From Candidatus Woesearchaeota archaeon (lineage in GTDB: Archaea > Nanobdellota > Nanobdellia > Woesearchaeales > GW2011-AR9), in assembly GCA_016188105.1 (NCBI GenBank), contig JACPIL010000029.1:1-23866 (forward strand): a DNA stretch of 23,866 nt. Direction: 5' to 3'. The position numbers and the translations under genes were made by a program. Each line of letters opens with the position of its first letter. Within the stretch, counting starts at the first letter, position 1. The notes beneath the pieces were generated by a model. It saw only the letters and a list, made by a program, of their open reading frames with translations, ran no database searches and had not been told where the DNA came from. This document shows, in pieces, positions 7,606 through 14,195 of the stretch.

Positions 7606-8199
7606 CTACATCTGAGCTTCATCATAGCGCTTCTGGACCACTTCCCAGTCGATAGCATTGATGAAAGCTTTAATGTAATCAGCTCTATTTAAGCCATAAT
7701 CAAGCATAAAAGCATGCTCAAAGACGTCCATGATCAGCAATGGCACAGTCCCAGCTAAATGACCTACATCGTGTTCGTTGATCCAAAGATGGAATAACTT
7801 TTTCCCTATCGGATCATAGGTCATTATTACCCAGCCGATGCCGCGCATCTTTCCTGTTTCAACAAAAACATTTTCACAGGCCTGTCCGGAAGCAAAGGTT
7901 TCTACCATCTTTTTGTAAAGAGGTGAATTCTGGCTTAGGTCGGTTTTCTTTTTTGTCATATTGCCAAAGTATAATTCATGCAACCGCATGCCGTTAAATT
8001 CCCAGCCGAAGCGGCGTTTTAATTCTGCATATTCAGGAGCAGAAGTTTTACCTTCTTTTTCCATGGCTGCTAAAGTATCAAGAAGTTTGTTGGTATTAGT
8101 AACATATCCCTGATACAACTTGAAATGATTTTGCAATAACTGATCGCTAAATCCTTTCAAACCTAATAAATGATCAAAATTTTGTGCTGTGTATGCCAT
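7606..8199 (-). CDS. sodA: Iron/manganese superoxide dismutase
   Basis: This 197-residue protein is of usual length for the Fe/Mn SOD family. The four metal ligands are visible: His25 (LLQNHFKLYQGYV), His74 (MRLHELYFGN), Asp158 and His162 (LLIMDVFEHAFMLDYGLNRADYI). The enzyme converts superoxide to O2 and H2O2 in the cytoplasm. The usual Trp in DVWEHA is Phe here, a mild variant, and metal preference cannot be read from sequence by eye. It is the third gene of a ferredoxin-peroxiredoxin-SOD cluster, so the H2O2 it makes could be removed by the peroxiredoxin encoded just upstream. A GGAGG site (complement of 8209-8213) lies 9 nt before the ATG and directly after a perfect hairpin. Confidence 0.94.
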   Translation of the reverse strand: MAYTAQNFDHLLGLKGFSDQLLQNHFKLYQGYVTNTNKLLDTLAAMEKEGKTSAPEYAELKRRFGWEFNGMRLHELYFGNMTKKKTDLSQNSPLYKKMVETFASGQACENVFVETGKMRGIGWVIMTYDPIGKKLFHLWINEHDVGHLAGTVPLLIMDVFEHAFMLDYGLNRADYIKAFINAIDWEVVQKRYDEAQM

Positions 8200-8208
8200 T
8201 TTTATTTT

Positions 8209-8234
8209 CCTCCATAAGGGGAGTCTCCCCTTAT
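8209..8234 (-). promoter_or_regulatory. 10-bp perfect hairpin abutting the sod ribosome binding site
   Basis: Two 10-nt arms, ATAAGGGGAG and CTCCCCTTAT, flank a single T (8214-8234). In the RNA the stem ends at the base next to the GGAGG Shine-Dalgarno (8209-8213). No U-run follows on the minus strand, so it does not look like a simple terminator. It could separate peroxiredoxin from SOD expression, by stabilising mRNA ends or limiting ribosome access. Confidence 0.6.
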
Positions 8235-8260
8235 CAACCCCAAATATTTTTTTATAATAA

Positions 8261-8836
8261 TTAAATCTTCCCGACCAAATCTAATCCCGGTTTCAAGGTT
8301 GGTTTTCCTGGTTCCCAGCTGGCCGGGCAGACTTCTCCTCCGTGCTCGCGGACGAATTGAGCAGCTTGAATTTTACGCAATAATTCTTTCGCGCTGCGGC
8401 CGATGCTGTTGTCATGCAATTCAAATGCTTTCAATACTCCATCAGGATCGATGATAAATGTACCTCGTAAACTTAATCCTTCTTCAGCGATGTAAGTTCC
8501 GTAATCTCGACAGATCTGTCCAGTCGGATCAGCGACCATGGGAAATTTTATTTTTTTAATAGTGGCAGAATTATCCCACCAGGCTTTATGAGTAAAAGCG
8601 GTATCGGTGCTGATGCTTAATACTTCAACCCCCAGTTTTTTAAATTCTTCATAGTGATCGGCAAGTTCTCCTAATTCTGTCGGACAGATAAAAGTGAAAT
8701 CAGCTGGATAAAAAACTAAGACTACCCATTTGCCTTGGTAATTGTCAAGCTTGACGGTTTTAATCTCATCATTCTGAAATGCTTTTGCTTCGAATGCTGG
8801 TGCTTTGCTGTTGATTTCCAATTTGCTTTCTTCCAT
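8261..8836 (-). CDS. ahpC: AhpC/Prx-type 2-Cys peroxiredoxin
   Basis: A 191-residue typical 2-Cys peroxiredoxin. The peroxidatic Cys51 is in FYPADFTFICPTELGELADHYEEF, the resolving Cys170 in EHGGEVCPASWEPGKPTLKP, and the catalytic Arg in SLRGTFIIDPDG. It reduces H2O2 and organic peroxides; the electron donor is not evident here, though the adjacent ferredoxin is a candidate. The ATG at 8836 is preferred because GGGGGGAG (8845-8852) lies about 8 nt upstream. An alternative ATG at 8854 overlaps the ferredoxin stop as TAATG and adds six residues (MGGETN). It follows the ferredoxin gene by 17 nt or less, so one operon is likely. Confidence 0.95.
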   Translation of the reverse strand: MEESKLEINSKAPAFEAKAFQNDEIKTVKLDNYQGKWVVLVFYPADFTFICPTELGELADHYEEFKKLGVEVLSISTDTAFTHKAWWDNSATIKKIKFPMVADPTGQICRDYGTYIAEEGLSLRGTFIIDPDGVLKAFELHDNSIGRSAKELLRKIQAAQFVREHGGEVCPASWEPGKPTLKPGLDLVGKI

Positions 8837-8853
8837 GTTTGTTTCTCCCCCCA

Positions 8854-9117
8854 TTAAAACTTATCAAAATTGATCGTAACCGTCCCTTTCTTTATTTTGG
8901 TCTGACAAGCAAGACGATGTTCTCTATCTCTATCCATAGCAACTTCTTCTTCGGTCAATTCAGATAAATTGTCTTCGCCCTCAAGTATATCAATCATGCA
9001 GGTTCCACATAATCCTTCGCGGCAGCCGAATAAAACTCCTAGCTCTTCACAAGCATCTCTGATGGGAGCGCCATCGGAAAGTTCTATTTGTTGATCATTT
9101 GCTTTTATCATTGCCAT
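8854..9117 (-). CDS. Plant-type [2Fe-2S] ferredoxin
   Basis: An 87-residue protein with the plant/vertebrate-type 2Fe-2S pattern Cys32-x4-Cys37-x2-Cys40...Cys71 (GCREGLCGTCMIDIL and LACQTKI), plus an extra Cys23. The beta-grasp fold is suggested by IELSDGAPIRDACEELGV and the end GTVTINFDKF. It is a soluble one-electron carrier. The ATG at 9117 is chosen for the AGGGG 5 nt upstream; a TTG at 9135 and an ATG at 9111 are in frame. It is the first gene of the cluster, behind a TATA box at 9163-9173. Its place ahead of peroxiredoxin and SOD suggests it supplies electrons in oxidative-stress defence; that is inference from context. Confidence 0.92.
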   Translation of the reverse strand: MAMIKANDQQIELSDGAPIRDACEELGVLFGCREGLCGTCMIDILEGEDNLSELTEEEVAMDRDREHRLACQTKIKKGTVTINFDKF

Positions 9118-9162
9118 AAGAACCCCTAACCACAAGAATTTTAAAAAAAGTTAAAGGCGTAT

Positions 9163-9173
9163 GATATATAAAA
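9163..9173 (-). promoter_or_regulatory. TATA box of the ferredoxin-peroxiredoxin-SOD cluster
   Basis: On the minus strand this reads TTTTATATATC, a strong archaeal TATA box. The predicted start near 9142 leaves a leader of about 25 nt that includes the AGGGG ribosome binding site. Confidence 0.6.
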
Positions 9174-9192
9174 CTTTTGGTGTAAAAATCTA

Positions 9193-9573
9193 TCAACTAT
9201 CTTTAGTTTTTACCATCATTTTATCAGAAAATTCCAGGGGAAACTCCTGGCGGTATCGTTTGCCGTATTTTAATGCCAGTTCTGCTTTGTATAATTCTTT
9301 TCCAAGATAGCCTGCATGTTCTAACCTCATGATTAATTTCCGGCGGATGATAGTGTTATAAATATCAATAGCATTGCTGCCGTAGACCATTTTAGTTATA
9401 ACGTGCTTATAATTGCAAAAGCCGGCCTCAATGCGTTTCTTTTTCTCATTTATCCTGATCAAAAAATATCCCTTTGGGTCAGGATGCCATTCTTTGATCG
9501 GATCATGGCTGGCTTTAATGACTTCTTTGATTTTTTCGGTCTGTTTGAAAAACTTATATTTTGGTTTAACCAC
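9193..9573 (-). CDS. DUF4346-like small protein
   Basis: A 126-residue basic soluble protein. Its features are EWHPDPKGYFLIRINEKKKRIEAGFCNYKHVI, then YGSNAIDIYNTIIRRKLI and RLEHAGYLGKELYKAELALKYGKRYRQEFPL. From memory, this pattern (DPKGYF...; a 'HAxYLGRELxKAExALKxGxxYxQ' helix) matches the archaeal DUF4346 domain, whose function is not established. No catalytic role is claimed. The start is a GTG at 9573, leaderless, about 28 nt from CAATTATAAACG (near 9596-9607 on the minus strand). It precedes the ferredoxin operon on the same strand, but the ferredoxin has its own TATA box in the gap. Confidence 0.75.
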   Translation of the reverse strand: MVKPKYKFFKQTEKIKEVIKASHDPIKEWHPDPKGYFLIRINEKKKRIEAGFCNYKHVITKMVYGSNAIDIYNTIIRRKLIMRLEHAGYLGKELYKAELALKYGKRYRQEFPLEFSDKMMVKTKDS

Positions 9574-9690
9574 AATATGCGGGTAAATAATAACGTTTAT
9601 AATTGTTATGTTTCAGTTCACAAGAGCAAAAGAAGAATTAGGTTAAAAAATTATAAATCACATTTTTCTTCTCTGCCCAGTTGATAAATA

Positions 9691-9731
9691 CTTTTATAAA
9701 TAGTTAGTTCTTAATTCTGTAAAGAGGTGAT
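9691..9731 (+). promoter_or_regulatory. TATA box and strong ribosome binding site for the 9737-11649 unit
   Basis: CTTTTATAAATAG (about 9691-9703) would start RNA near 9720. GAGGTGATC (9723-9731) then lies 5 nt before a TTG codon at 9737. It is close to a full match to the archaeal anti-Shine-Dalgarno and is what identifies the TTG as the start. Confidence 0.6.
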
Positions 9732-9736
9732 CACGT

Positions 9737-9925
9737 TTGTCTGAGATTCGCTACATCTGTAGTGGTGGCTGCGGTGCGAAGGTGACCGTACAGAATTATA
9801 AGCAAGGCTCTAAGAAATGCACCGATGATGAATGTGATAATTTTGGCCAGCGACTAGAACGCGGCGAGTATTGCGCGAACTGTAACACTTGCTTCGAAGA
9901 GGGAGACGACCATATCTGCTTATGA
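9737..9925 (+). CDS. Small eight-cysteine zinc-ribbon-like protein
   Basis: This 62-residue protein starts at TTG. Its eight cysteines (8, 12, 28, 33, 46, 49, 52, 61) fall into two groups: CSGGC...CTDDEC in the first half and CANCNTC...C in the second. This suggests two zinc sites. It has no membrane segment. The last four bases of the gene (ATGA) are also the start of the M3 peptidase gene, so the two are translationally coupled and probably work in one process. The small size and double zinc knuckle would fit an adaptor or a nucleic-acid-binding protein, but no function is known to me. Confidence 0.8.
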   Translation: MSEIRYICSGGCGAKVTVQNYKQGSKKCTDDECDNFGQRLERGEYCANCNTCFEEGDDHICL

Positions 9926-11649
9926 AGTATCAACTTTCTGCCTGGGACCTTTCTGAAATTAAACCCTCAAACCTAGAAGCAGTGTTTCAAGAGATTGAAA
10001 AAAAAACATCTTCAGTCGAAAGGCAACGCCATATTCTTACTAAAAGGATTTCTGTACAGCAATTTCTCTCTTTATTGAAAGAATTAGAAAAACTCAATAT
10101 AATTACCAGCAAGCTTGGAGTTTATGCTCAACTGTGGGTTACGGAAGACTCAAGCAATCAAGCTGCGAGTGCATTGTCTTCAAGGGTGGATACTTTTCTG
10201 GCTAAAATTGGCAACCGCACTTTATTTTTTACGCTCTGGTTTAAAGCACTTTCAGAAGCTAAAGCGGCTGAATTGATCCATGCTAGTGGAAGGTATCATT
10301 ATTTCTTTGAAAGGATACGAAAAAATAAACCGTACACTTTGCAAGAGAATGAGGAAAAGATTATCAGCATTAAAGATACCACCGGCATTTCTGCCTTAAA
10401 CAGCATCTACAATATTTTATGCTCGCAGTTTGAATTCCAATTTGCAGGCAAAAAATTGCGGCAGGAAGAATTGTTGGTGTATGCTCGCGATCCTTCTGCT
10501 AAGAAAAGAGAGGCAGCATACAAAACGCTGCTGACAAAATATAAAGCGCACAAAGATGTGATCGGGGAGATTTACAAGAATATTGTCAATGACTGGCGTG
10601 AAGAGAATGTTCACTTACGCAGTTATAAAAATCCAATTCATGTCCGTAATGTGGCTAATGACCTTCCCGATCAAGCCGTGGAAGCATTACTGAAAGTCTG
10701 TGAGCGAAATCAGCCGGTATTTCATCGTTTCTTCGAGCTTAAAAGAAAAAAGCTCGGCCTGAAAAAGATACGAAGATTTGATTTATACGCTCCGCTACAG
10801 AAAAAGAAGGAATCCAAAATTCAATATCAGGAAGCGGTGACTATGGTGCTGGAGACTTTCAAGAATTTTTCTCCTGAATTTTATCGCGAAGCATCCAACA
10901 TCATCAACGCTAAACATATTCATTCCAAAGTTCAGAAAAATAAAGATACCGGCGCATTTTGCTGCAGTGTAACAGCAAAACAAAATCCCTACGTCTTGTT
11001 AAGTTATGCTGGAACTTTACGTGATGTTTCCACCCTCGCTCATGAATTAGGGCATGGCATCCATCACAATTTAGCGAGAGATCAAACTGAATTTACTTCC
11101 CATTCTGTACTGCCTCTTGCCGAGACCGCTTCTATCTTTTCAGAGATGTTATTATCAGAAAGACTGCAGCAAAAATATCCCGAACGAGCAAAAGAATTAG
11201 TGTTTACAAAATTGGATGAGATTTATGCTTCTATCATTCGGCAGGCCGGGTTTGTAAGTTTTGAAAGGAAAGCTCACAAAATGATGGGAGAAGGCAAAAC
11301 TATCGACGAGATGAGCAAAGTTTATTTGGAAGATTTGCGCAAACAGCTCGGACCGAAAGTTGAAGTAGATGACATTTTTGCCCACGAATGGTGTTACATC
11401 CCACATATTTTTCATACCCCGTTTTATTGTTATGCCTATGCTTTTGGAAATTTATTAACCTTAGCATTGTATGAAACCTATAAAGAAAAAGGAAAGCCGT
11501 TTGTGACCAAGATTGTAGAAATGTTAGCTAAGGGGGGAAGCCAGTCCCCAATCGAAATCACCAAAGCAGTAGGGGTAGATATTACTTCTGAAGCGTTCTG
11601 GCAGAAAGGATTTGACGTTATTAATAAGATGATAGATAGAGTTGAATGA
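9922..11649 (+). CDS. pepF: M3-family zinc oligoendopeptidase (PepF-like)
   Basis: A 575-residue protein of usual length for PepF/M3B oligoendopeptidases. The zinc motif HELGH is at residues 374-378 (STLAHELGHGIHHNLA), and the third ligand is probably Glu401 in LPLAETASIFSEMLL. The N-terminal 200 residues are helical, as in the family, and the C-terminal region has the HTPFYCYAYAFGNLLTLALY pattern of the substrate channel. It cleaves short peptides in the cytoplasm. The ATG at 9922 overlaps the upstream zinc-protein stop as ATGA; an in-frame TTG at 9889 would extend the protein into that gene and is less likely. The convergent OB-fold gene ends 29 nt downstream. Confidence 0.93.
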   Translation: MKYQLSAWDLSEIKPSNLEAVFQEIEKKTSSVERQRHILTKRISVQQFLSLLKELEKLNIITSKLGVYAQLWVTEDSSNQAASALSSRVDTFLAKIGNRTLFFTLWFKALSEAKAAELIHASGRYHYFFERIRKNKPYTLQENEEKIISIKDTTGISALNSIYNILCSQFEFQFAGKKLRQEELLVYARDPSAKKREAAYKTLLTKYKAHKDVIGEIYKNIVNDWREENVHLRSYKNPIHVRNVANDLPDQAVEALLKVCERNQPVFHRFFELKRKKLGLKKIRRFDLYAPLQKKKESKIQYQEAVTMVLETFKNFSPEFYREASNIINAKHIHSKVQKNKDTGAFCCSVTAKQNPYVLLSYAGTLRDVSTLAHELGHGIHHNLARDQTEFTSHSVLPLAETASIFSEMLLSERLQQKYPERAKELVFTKLDEIYASIIRQAGFVSFERKAHKMMGEGKTIDEMSKVYLEDLRKQLGPKVEVDDIFAHEWCYIPHIFHTPFYCYAYAFGNLLTLALYETYKEKGKPFVTKIVEMLAKGGSQSPIEITKAVGVDITSEAFWQKGFDVINKMIDRVE

Positions 11650-11677
11650 GAAAAAAATTTTCTTGAGGTTATAAAAT

Positions 11678-12022
11678 TTATTTTAAAATAATGCTCTCGG
11701 CAATTATCTCTTTTTCGCCTTTATACTCTTCAACCTGCCCGGTCAGCTCGACGTGATCGCCTTCACGAAGGTAAATACTTTCTTCAGGAAAAAGAATTAT
11801 GTCGGTATGAACTATTTTCTCTCCTTCTAACTTGAAGAATACCGCATTATCTGTTACCGTAAGCTGGTGTACGGTCCCTTTCATCATCACTTTTTCTGGT
11901 GAAGAAAAATCTTCTAGATCTTGTTGAGGCGTAAGATCAAGTGTTTGAGCATACACAAAGAGAAAACTTAAACCTAAAATAGTAACAAGTAGTGAGACCC
12001 GAATAAGATTTTTTTCCTGCAT
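11678..12022 (-). CDS. Exported or membrane-anchored OB-fold protein
   Basis: A 114-residue protein: one hydrophobic helix (about 6-24, IRVSLLVTILGLSFLFVYA), a short linker, then an OB-fold-like beta-barrel domain (about 44-114) reading VMMKGTVHQLTV, AVFFKLEGEKI, YLREGDHVELTGQVEEYKGEKEIIAESIIL. The 'GDxVxxxGxVxxYxGxxEI' stretch is typical of OB domains of the tRNA-anticodon/YgiW-like kind. The domain lies outside the membrane if the helix is a signal or anchor. Its ligand is unknown. I prefer the ATG at 12022, about 25 nt from a TATA-like element; a longer frame up to 12142 exists but would overlap the divergent gene. Confidence 0.72.
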   Translation of the reverse strand: MQEKNLIRVSLLVTILGLSFLFVYAQTLDLTPQQDLEDFSSPEKVMMKGTVHQLTVTDNAVFFKLEGEKIVHTDIILFPEESIYLREGDHVELTGQVEEYKGEKEIIAESIILK

Positions 12023-12041
12023 ATTTACTGTATTTAGCAAA

Positions 12042-12051
12042 CTCTTAAAAG
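12042..12051. promoter_or_regulatory. Near-palindromic TATA element shared by divergent leaderless genes
   Basis: The element reads CTCTTAAAAG on the plus strand and CTTTTAAGAG on the minus strand. It is about 30 nt from the plus ATG (12077) and 25 nt from the minus ATG (12022), the right distance for leaderless starts on both sides. No second TATA box is visible in the 54-nt gap. Confidence 0.4.
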
Positions 12052-12076
12052 CATTTCTGCTCTGGAGTAGTAAATC

Positions 12077-12619
12077 ATGACTATTATTGAGTTTCCTAAG
12101 GTAAAAGTGGATATCCCTGAAATTCCCAATTATGGTTATCATAATCCGCAGTTTTTTGATATTGTCTTCAGCGAAGAACGAGCACTACTGTCAGGAGCTT
12201 TAGCATTGACTTTAGCGGCAGGATTGCAAAATGCCAAAAAATTACTTGGTGCAACTATCGATGAATATATATTAGCGGCAGTTCAGTTTCGTTCACCAGA
12301 ATTAGGACAACTTGAGGGCCTAGAGTGGCAGGCCTTGCAGGTTTTTGTCCAACAATTAGCTTCACGGGAATGGGTATACGGAATAATACCAAGAGGATCA
12401 CTTTTCCGAGGGAAATATGTGCTGCAAACACCTCAGGAGATAGTAGAATATTTCCAAGCAGATGGCAGAAGATACGATAAATATAGTTTAAGCAGAAATC
12501 TAGCGGTAAACACTCTCTTCTTTGTCCCCAGCAGAAGATTTACTCAACAAATTTTTGGATTTGATTATGCCATCAATGGTTTAGAAAAAAGAGCAGAATT
12601 TAAAGCAGAAAGAGATTAA
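12077..12619 (+). CDS. Uncharacterised 180-residue soluble protein
   Basis: I do not recognise a family. The protein starts MTIIEFPKVKVDIPEIPNYGYHNPQFF and has a central helical hairpin rich in Ala/Leu (ERALLSGALALTLAAGLQNAKKLLGATIDEYILAAVQF, about 33-73). It continues WVYGIIPRGSLFRGKYVLQTPQEIVEYF and ends KRAEFKAERD. The Ala/Leu stretch is only weakly hydrophobic, so the protein is probably soluble. It has no cysteines or obvious catalytic motif. The leaderless ATG is divergent from the OB-fold gene and may share its TATA element. The size and single-gene promoter resemble the orphans at 6560 and 15775; I see no sequence similarity to them by eye. Confidence 0.68.
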   Translation: MTIIEFPKVKVDIPEIPNYGYHNPQFFDIVFSEERALLSGALALTLAAGLQNAKKLLGATIDEYILAAVQFRSPELGQLEGLEWQALQVFVQQLASREWVYGIIPRGSLFRGKYVLQTPQEIVEYFQADGRRYDKYSLSRNLAVNTLFFVPSRRFTQQIFGFDYAINGLEKRAEFKAERD

Positions 12620-12648
12620 GAGGACAAAAATACTGAACTTTAAGTCCT

Positions 12649-12661
12649 AAATATTTATATA
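12649..12661 (+). promoter_or_regulatory. TATA box of the 12684 gene
   Basis: An ATTTATATACA-type box lies about 28 nt before the ATG at 12684, giving a leaderless transcript. Confidence 0.5.
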
Positions 12662-12683
12662 CATCACTTCTCTCTAGATTGTT

Positions 12684-12869
12684 ATGTCGGAAGAAAGGCT
12701 TACCATAGTACGAGAACAATTATTTCAGCTAGAGCGTAGAATAAAACCTTTAGAATGGGATGCCAGCAGAAAGCAGATCAATGAGTTCAAAAAGCAGCAG
12801 CTGGAAAAGTTAAAGGAAGAGTTTAGTACTTTAAACTCAGAGTTGCAGGAATTGGAACAAAAGTCATGA
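12684..12869 (+). CDS. Small coiled-coil protein
   Basis: A 61-residue, highly charged protein that is helical throughout. Leucines and isoleucines recur at about heptad spacing in MSEERLTIVREQLFQLERRI and again in KQQLEKLKEEFSTLNSELQELEQKS, broken by PLEWDASRKQ. It should form a helical hairpin or coiled-coil dimer. It has its own TATA box and a leaderless ATG. Prefoldin-like or structural small proteins are possible, but no family can be named. The next gene, a phosphoribosyltransferase, has a separate TATA element at about 12876-12887, so the two are probably not one operon. Confidence 0.65.
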   Translation: MSEERLTIVREQLFQLERRIKPLEWDASRKQINEFKKQQLEKLKEEFSTLNSELQELEQKS

Positions 12870-12919
12870 ATTTAAGGTTATAAAATAGTATCATGTAGTA
12901 TTTATTTTTCAGTTCAAAG

Positions 12920-13486
12920 ATGGTGGAAAAGAAATTTATTCAATCGGAAGAATTTTATCTTGATTCTCTGCGTCTTGGGAGAATAGTCTTGGATTCTGGG
13001 TATAGGCCTGACTTTCTGGTCGGATTATGGCGTGGTGGAAGTACGCCAGGAATTAATGTCCAAGAATTCTTAGCATACCACGGAGTAAAAACCGACCATA
13101 TTGCCATAAGAACAAGGCGTTATTCTGAGAGCGAGATCGATACCGCAACAGAAAAAGTTGAAGTATATGGATTACAATATATTATTGAGCGCGCCCAAGC
13201 TAACAGTAAAGTTCTTTTCGTCGATGATGTGTATGATACCGGCCTTACTCTTCAGGCGGTGGTGGAAGAACTGAAAACAAGGACGGCAAATGCGGTGCAT
13301 GATCTTAAAATTGCAACTGTTTATTATAAGCCGCGAAGAAATAAAACCAGCCGAAAGCCGGATTTTTATATTCATGAGACCGACGCCTGGTTGGTTTTTC
13401 CCCACGAATTTCAGGGCCTTACCCTGGACGAGATTAAAGAGGGAAAAGGAGAAGAAGTAGCAAAACATTTTAAAAGAAGGCCATGA
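12920..13486 (+). CDS. Purine-type phosphoribosyltransferase
   Basis: A 188-residue type I phosphoribosyltransferase. The PRPP-binding loop is VLFVDDVYDTGLTLQAVVEEL (VDDVYDTG at 101-108), preceded by the substrate loop FLVGLWRGGSTPGINVQEFL (about 33-51). It transfers ribose-5-phosphate from PRPP to a base, most likely hypoxanthine, guanine or xanthine in purine salvage; the base cannot be assigned by eye. The end (KPDFYIHETDAWLVFPHE) follows the 'Y..e...WivfPwe' pattern of the Gpt/HPRT-like group. The leaderless ATG is about 35-40 nt after GTTATAAAATAG. The next gene is rps6e, 73 nt downstream. Confidence 0.87.
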   Translation: MVEKKFIQSEEFYLDSLRLGRIVLDSGYRPDFLVGLWRGGSTPGINVQEFLAYHGVKTDHIAIRTRRYSESEIDTATEKVEVYGLQYIIERAQANSKVLFVDDVYDTGLTLQAVVEELKTRTANAVHDLKIATVYYKPRRNKTSRKPDFYIHETDAWLVFPHEFQGLTLDEIKEGKGEEVAKHFKRRP

Positions 13487-13503
13487 ATTGATTATAAACA
13501 TAG

Positions 13504-13552
13504 CTGAGGCCGCTCAAAGCGTGTACTGAAAAAGTGCTTAAGCCTCGGGAGG
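13504..13552 (+). promoter_or_regulatory. Candidate three-way-junction RNA leader with Shine-Dalgarno of rps6e
   Basis: The leader can fold into an outer 7-bp stem (CTGAGGC 13504-13510 with GCCTCGG 13542-13548, one G-U). The stem encloses a CGCT/AGCG hairpin (13511-13521) and a GTACT/AGTGC hairpin with loop GAAAA (13523-13537). The GGAGG ribosome binding site (13548-13552) begins at the last base of the outer stem. Of two possible TATA elements, that at 13466-13477 would include the whole structure in the RNA, while TTATAAACA (13492-13500) would start inside it. Confidence 0.4.
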
Positions 13553-13559
13553 ATAAAAA

Positions 13560-13958
13560 ATGGATCTAAAAGTCGTATTAGGAGCAAAAGACGGAAAGTC
13601 TTACCAAAAAGAGTTAAAAGATGCAGCAGTGGATGCATTGCATAACAAACGCATTGGCGATACTGTTTCTGGGGAAGAGATTGGATTTCCAGGATACGAA
13701 TTCTTAATTACCGGAGGTTCAGATAAATGCGGTTTCCCGATGAGAAAAGGAATCCAAGATGCTAGAAAGAAAGTTATGATCGGCAAAAGCGTGGGTTTCT
13801 CTGGTTCTGACCGAAATAACAAGAAGCAGAAAGGATTAATGCAGAAAATTACTGTCTGCGGAGAAAGGGTTACTAAAATCATCCATCAAGTAAATATGAA
13901 GGTTGTGACAGAAGGTTCTCAGCCGTTAGCCGGAGAAGCGACCGAACAAAAACAATAA
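13560..13958 (+). CDS. rps6e: Small-subunit ribosomal protein S6e
   Basis: A 132-residue protein matching archaeal S6e, a 30S protein found in Archaea and Eukarya. Signatures are SYQKELKDAAVDALHNKRIGDTVSGEEIGFPGYEFLITGGSDKCGFPMRKGI (about residues 14-64) with the conserved GGSDKxGFPMR, and KKQKGLMQKITVCGERV with VNMKVV near the end. Length fits the archaeal form (about 125-135), which lacks the long eukaryotic C-terminal helix. GGAGG at 13548-13552 is 7 nt upstream of the ATG. It contrasts with its leaderless neighbours in having a long, foldable leader. Confidence 0.95.
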   Translation: MDLKVVLGAKDGKSYQKELKDAAVDALHNKRIGDTVSGEEIGFPGYEFLITGGSDKCGFPMRKGIQDARKKVMIGKSVGFSGSDRNNKKQKGLMQKITVCGERVTKIIHQVNMKVVTEGSQPLAGEATEQKQ

Positions 13959-13992
13959 ATTTTTAAATCCCTTTTATTTCCTTTCTTCTGTT

Positions 13993-14193
13993 ATGGCTAC
14001 AATTAATCAAGTTGTAAATCAATTTCAGCAACAACTTAATCTTATGGCCAGACAAATATCTGCTTTTTTCTCGTTCACTGGGAATAGAATTAGCAATTTT
14101 ACTCGTCTAGCTTTAGCAGAACAAATATCCTATGGATTAATTGGAGTAGGATTAATACTAATCATAACTTCCGTAATCCTTTTCATACTATAA
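13993..14193 (+). CDS. Small single-span membrane protein
   Basis: A 66-residue protein. The first half is amphipathic and Gln/Asn-rich (MATINQVVNQFQQQLNLMARQISAFFSF). The second half ends in one strongly hydrophobic helix (about 46-66, ISYGLIGVGLILIITSVILFIL) at the extreme C-terminus, as in tail-anchored proteins. An AT-rich TATA-like element (near 13959-13968) lies about 28 nt before the ATG. It ends 2 nt before the start of the next membrane-protein gene, so the two are almost certainly co-expressed. No family recognised. Confidence 0.65.
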   Translation: MATINQVVNQFQQQLNLMARQISAFFSFTGNRISNFTRLALAEQISYGLIGVGLILIITSVILFIL

Positions 14194-14195
14194 AA

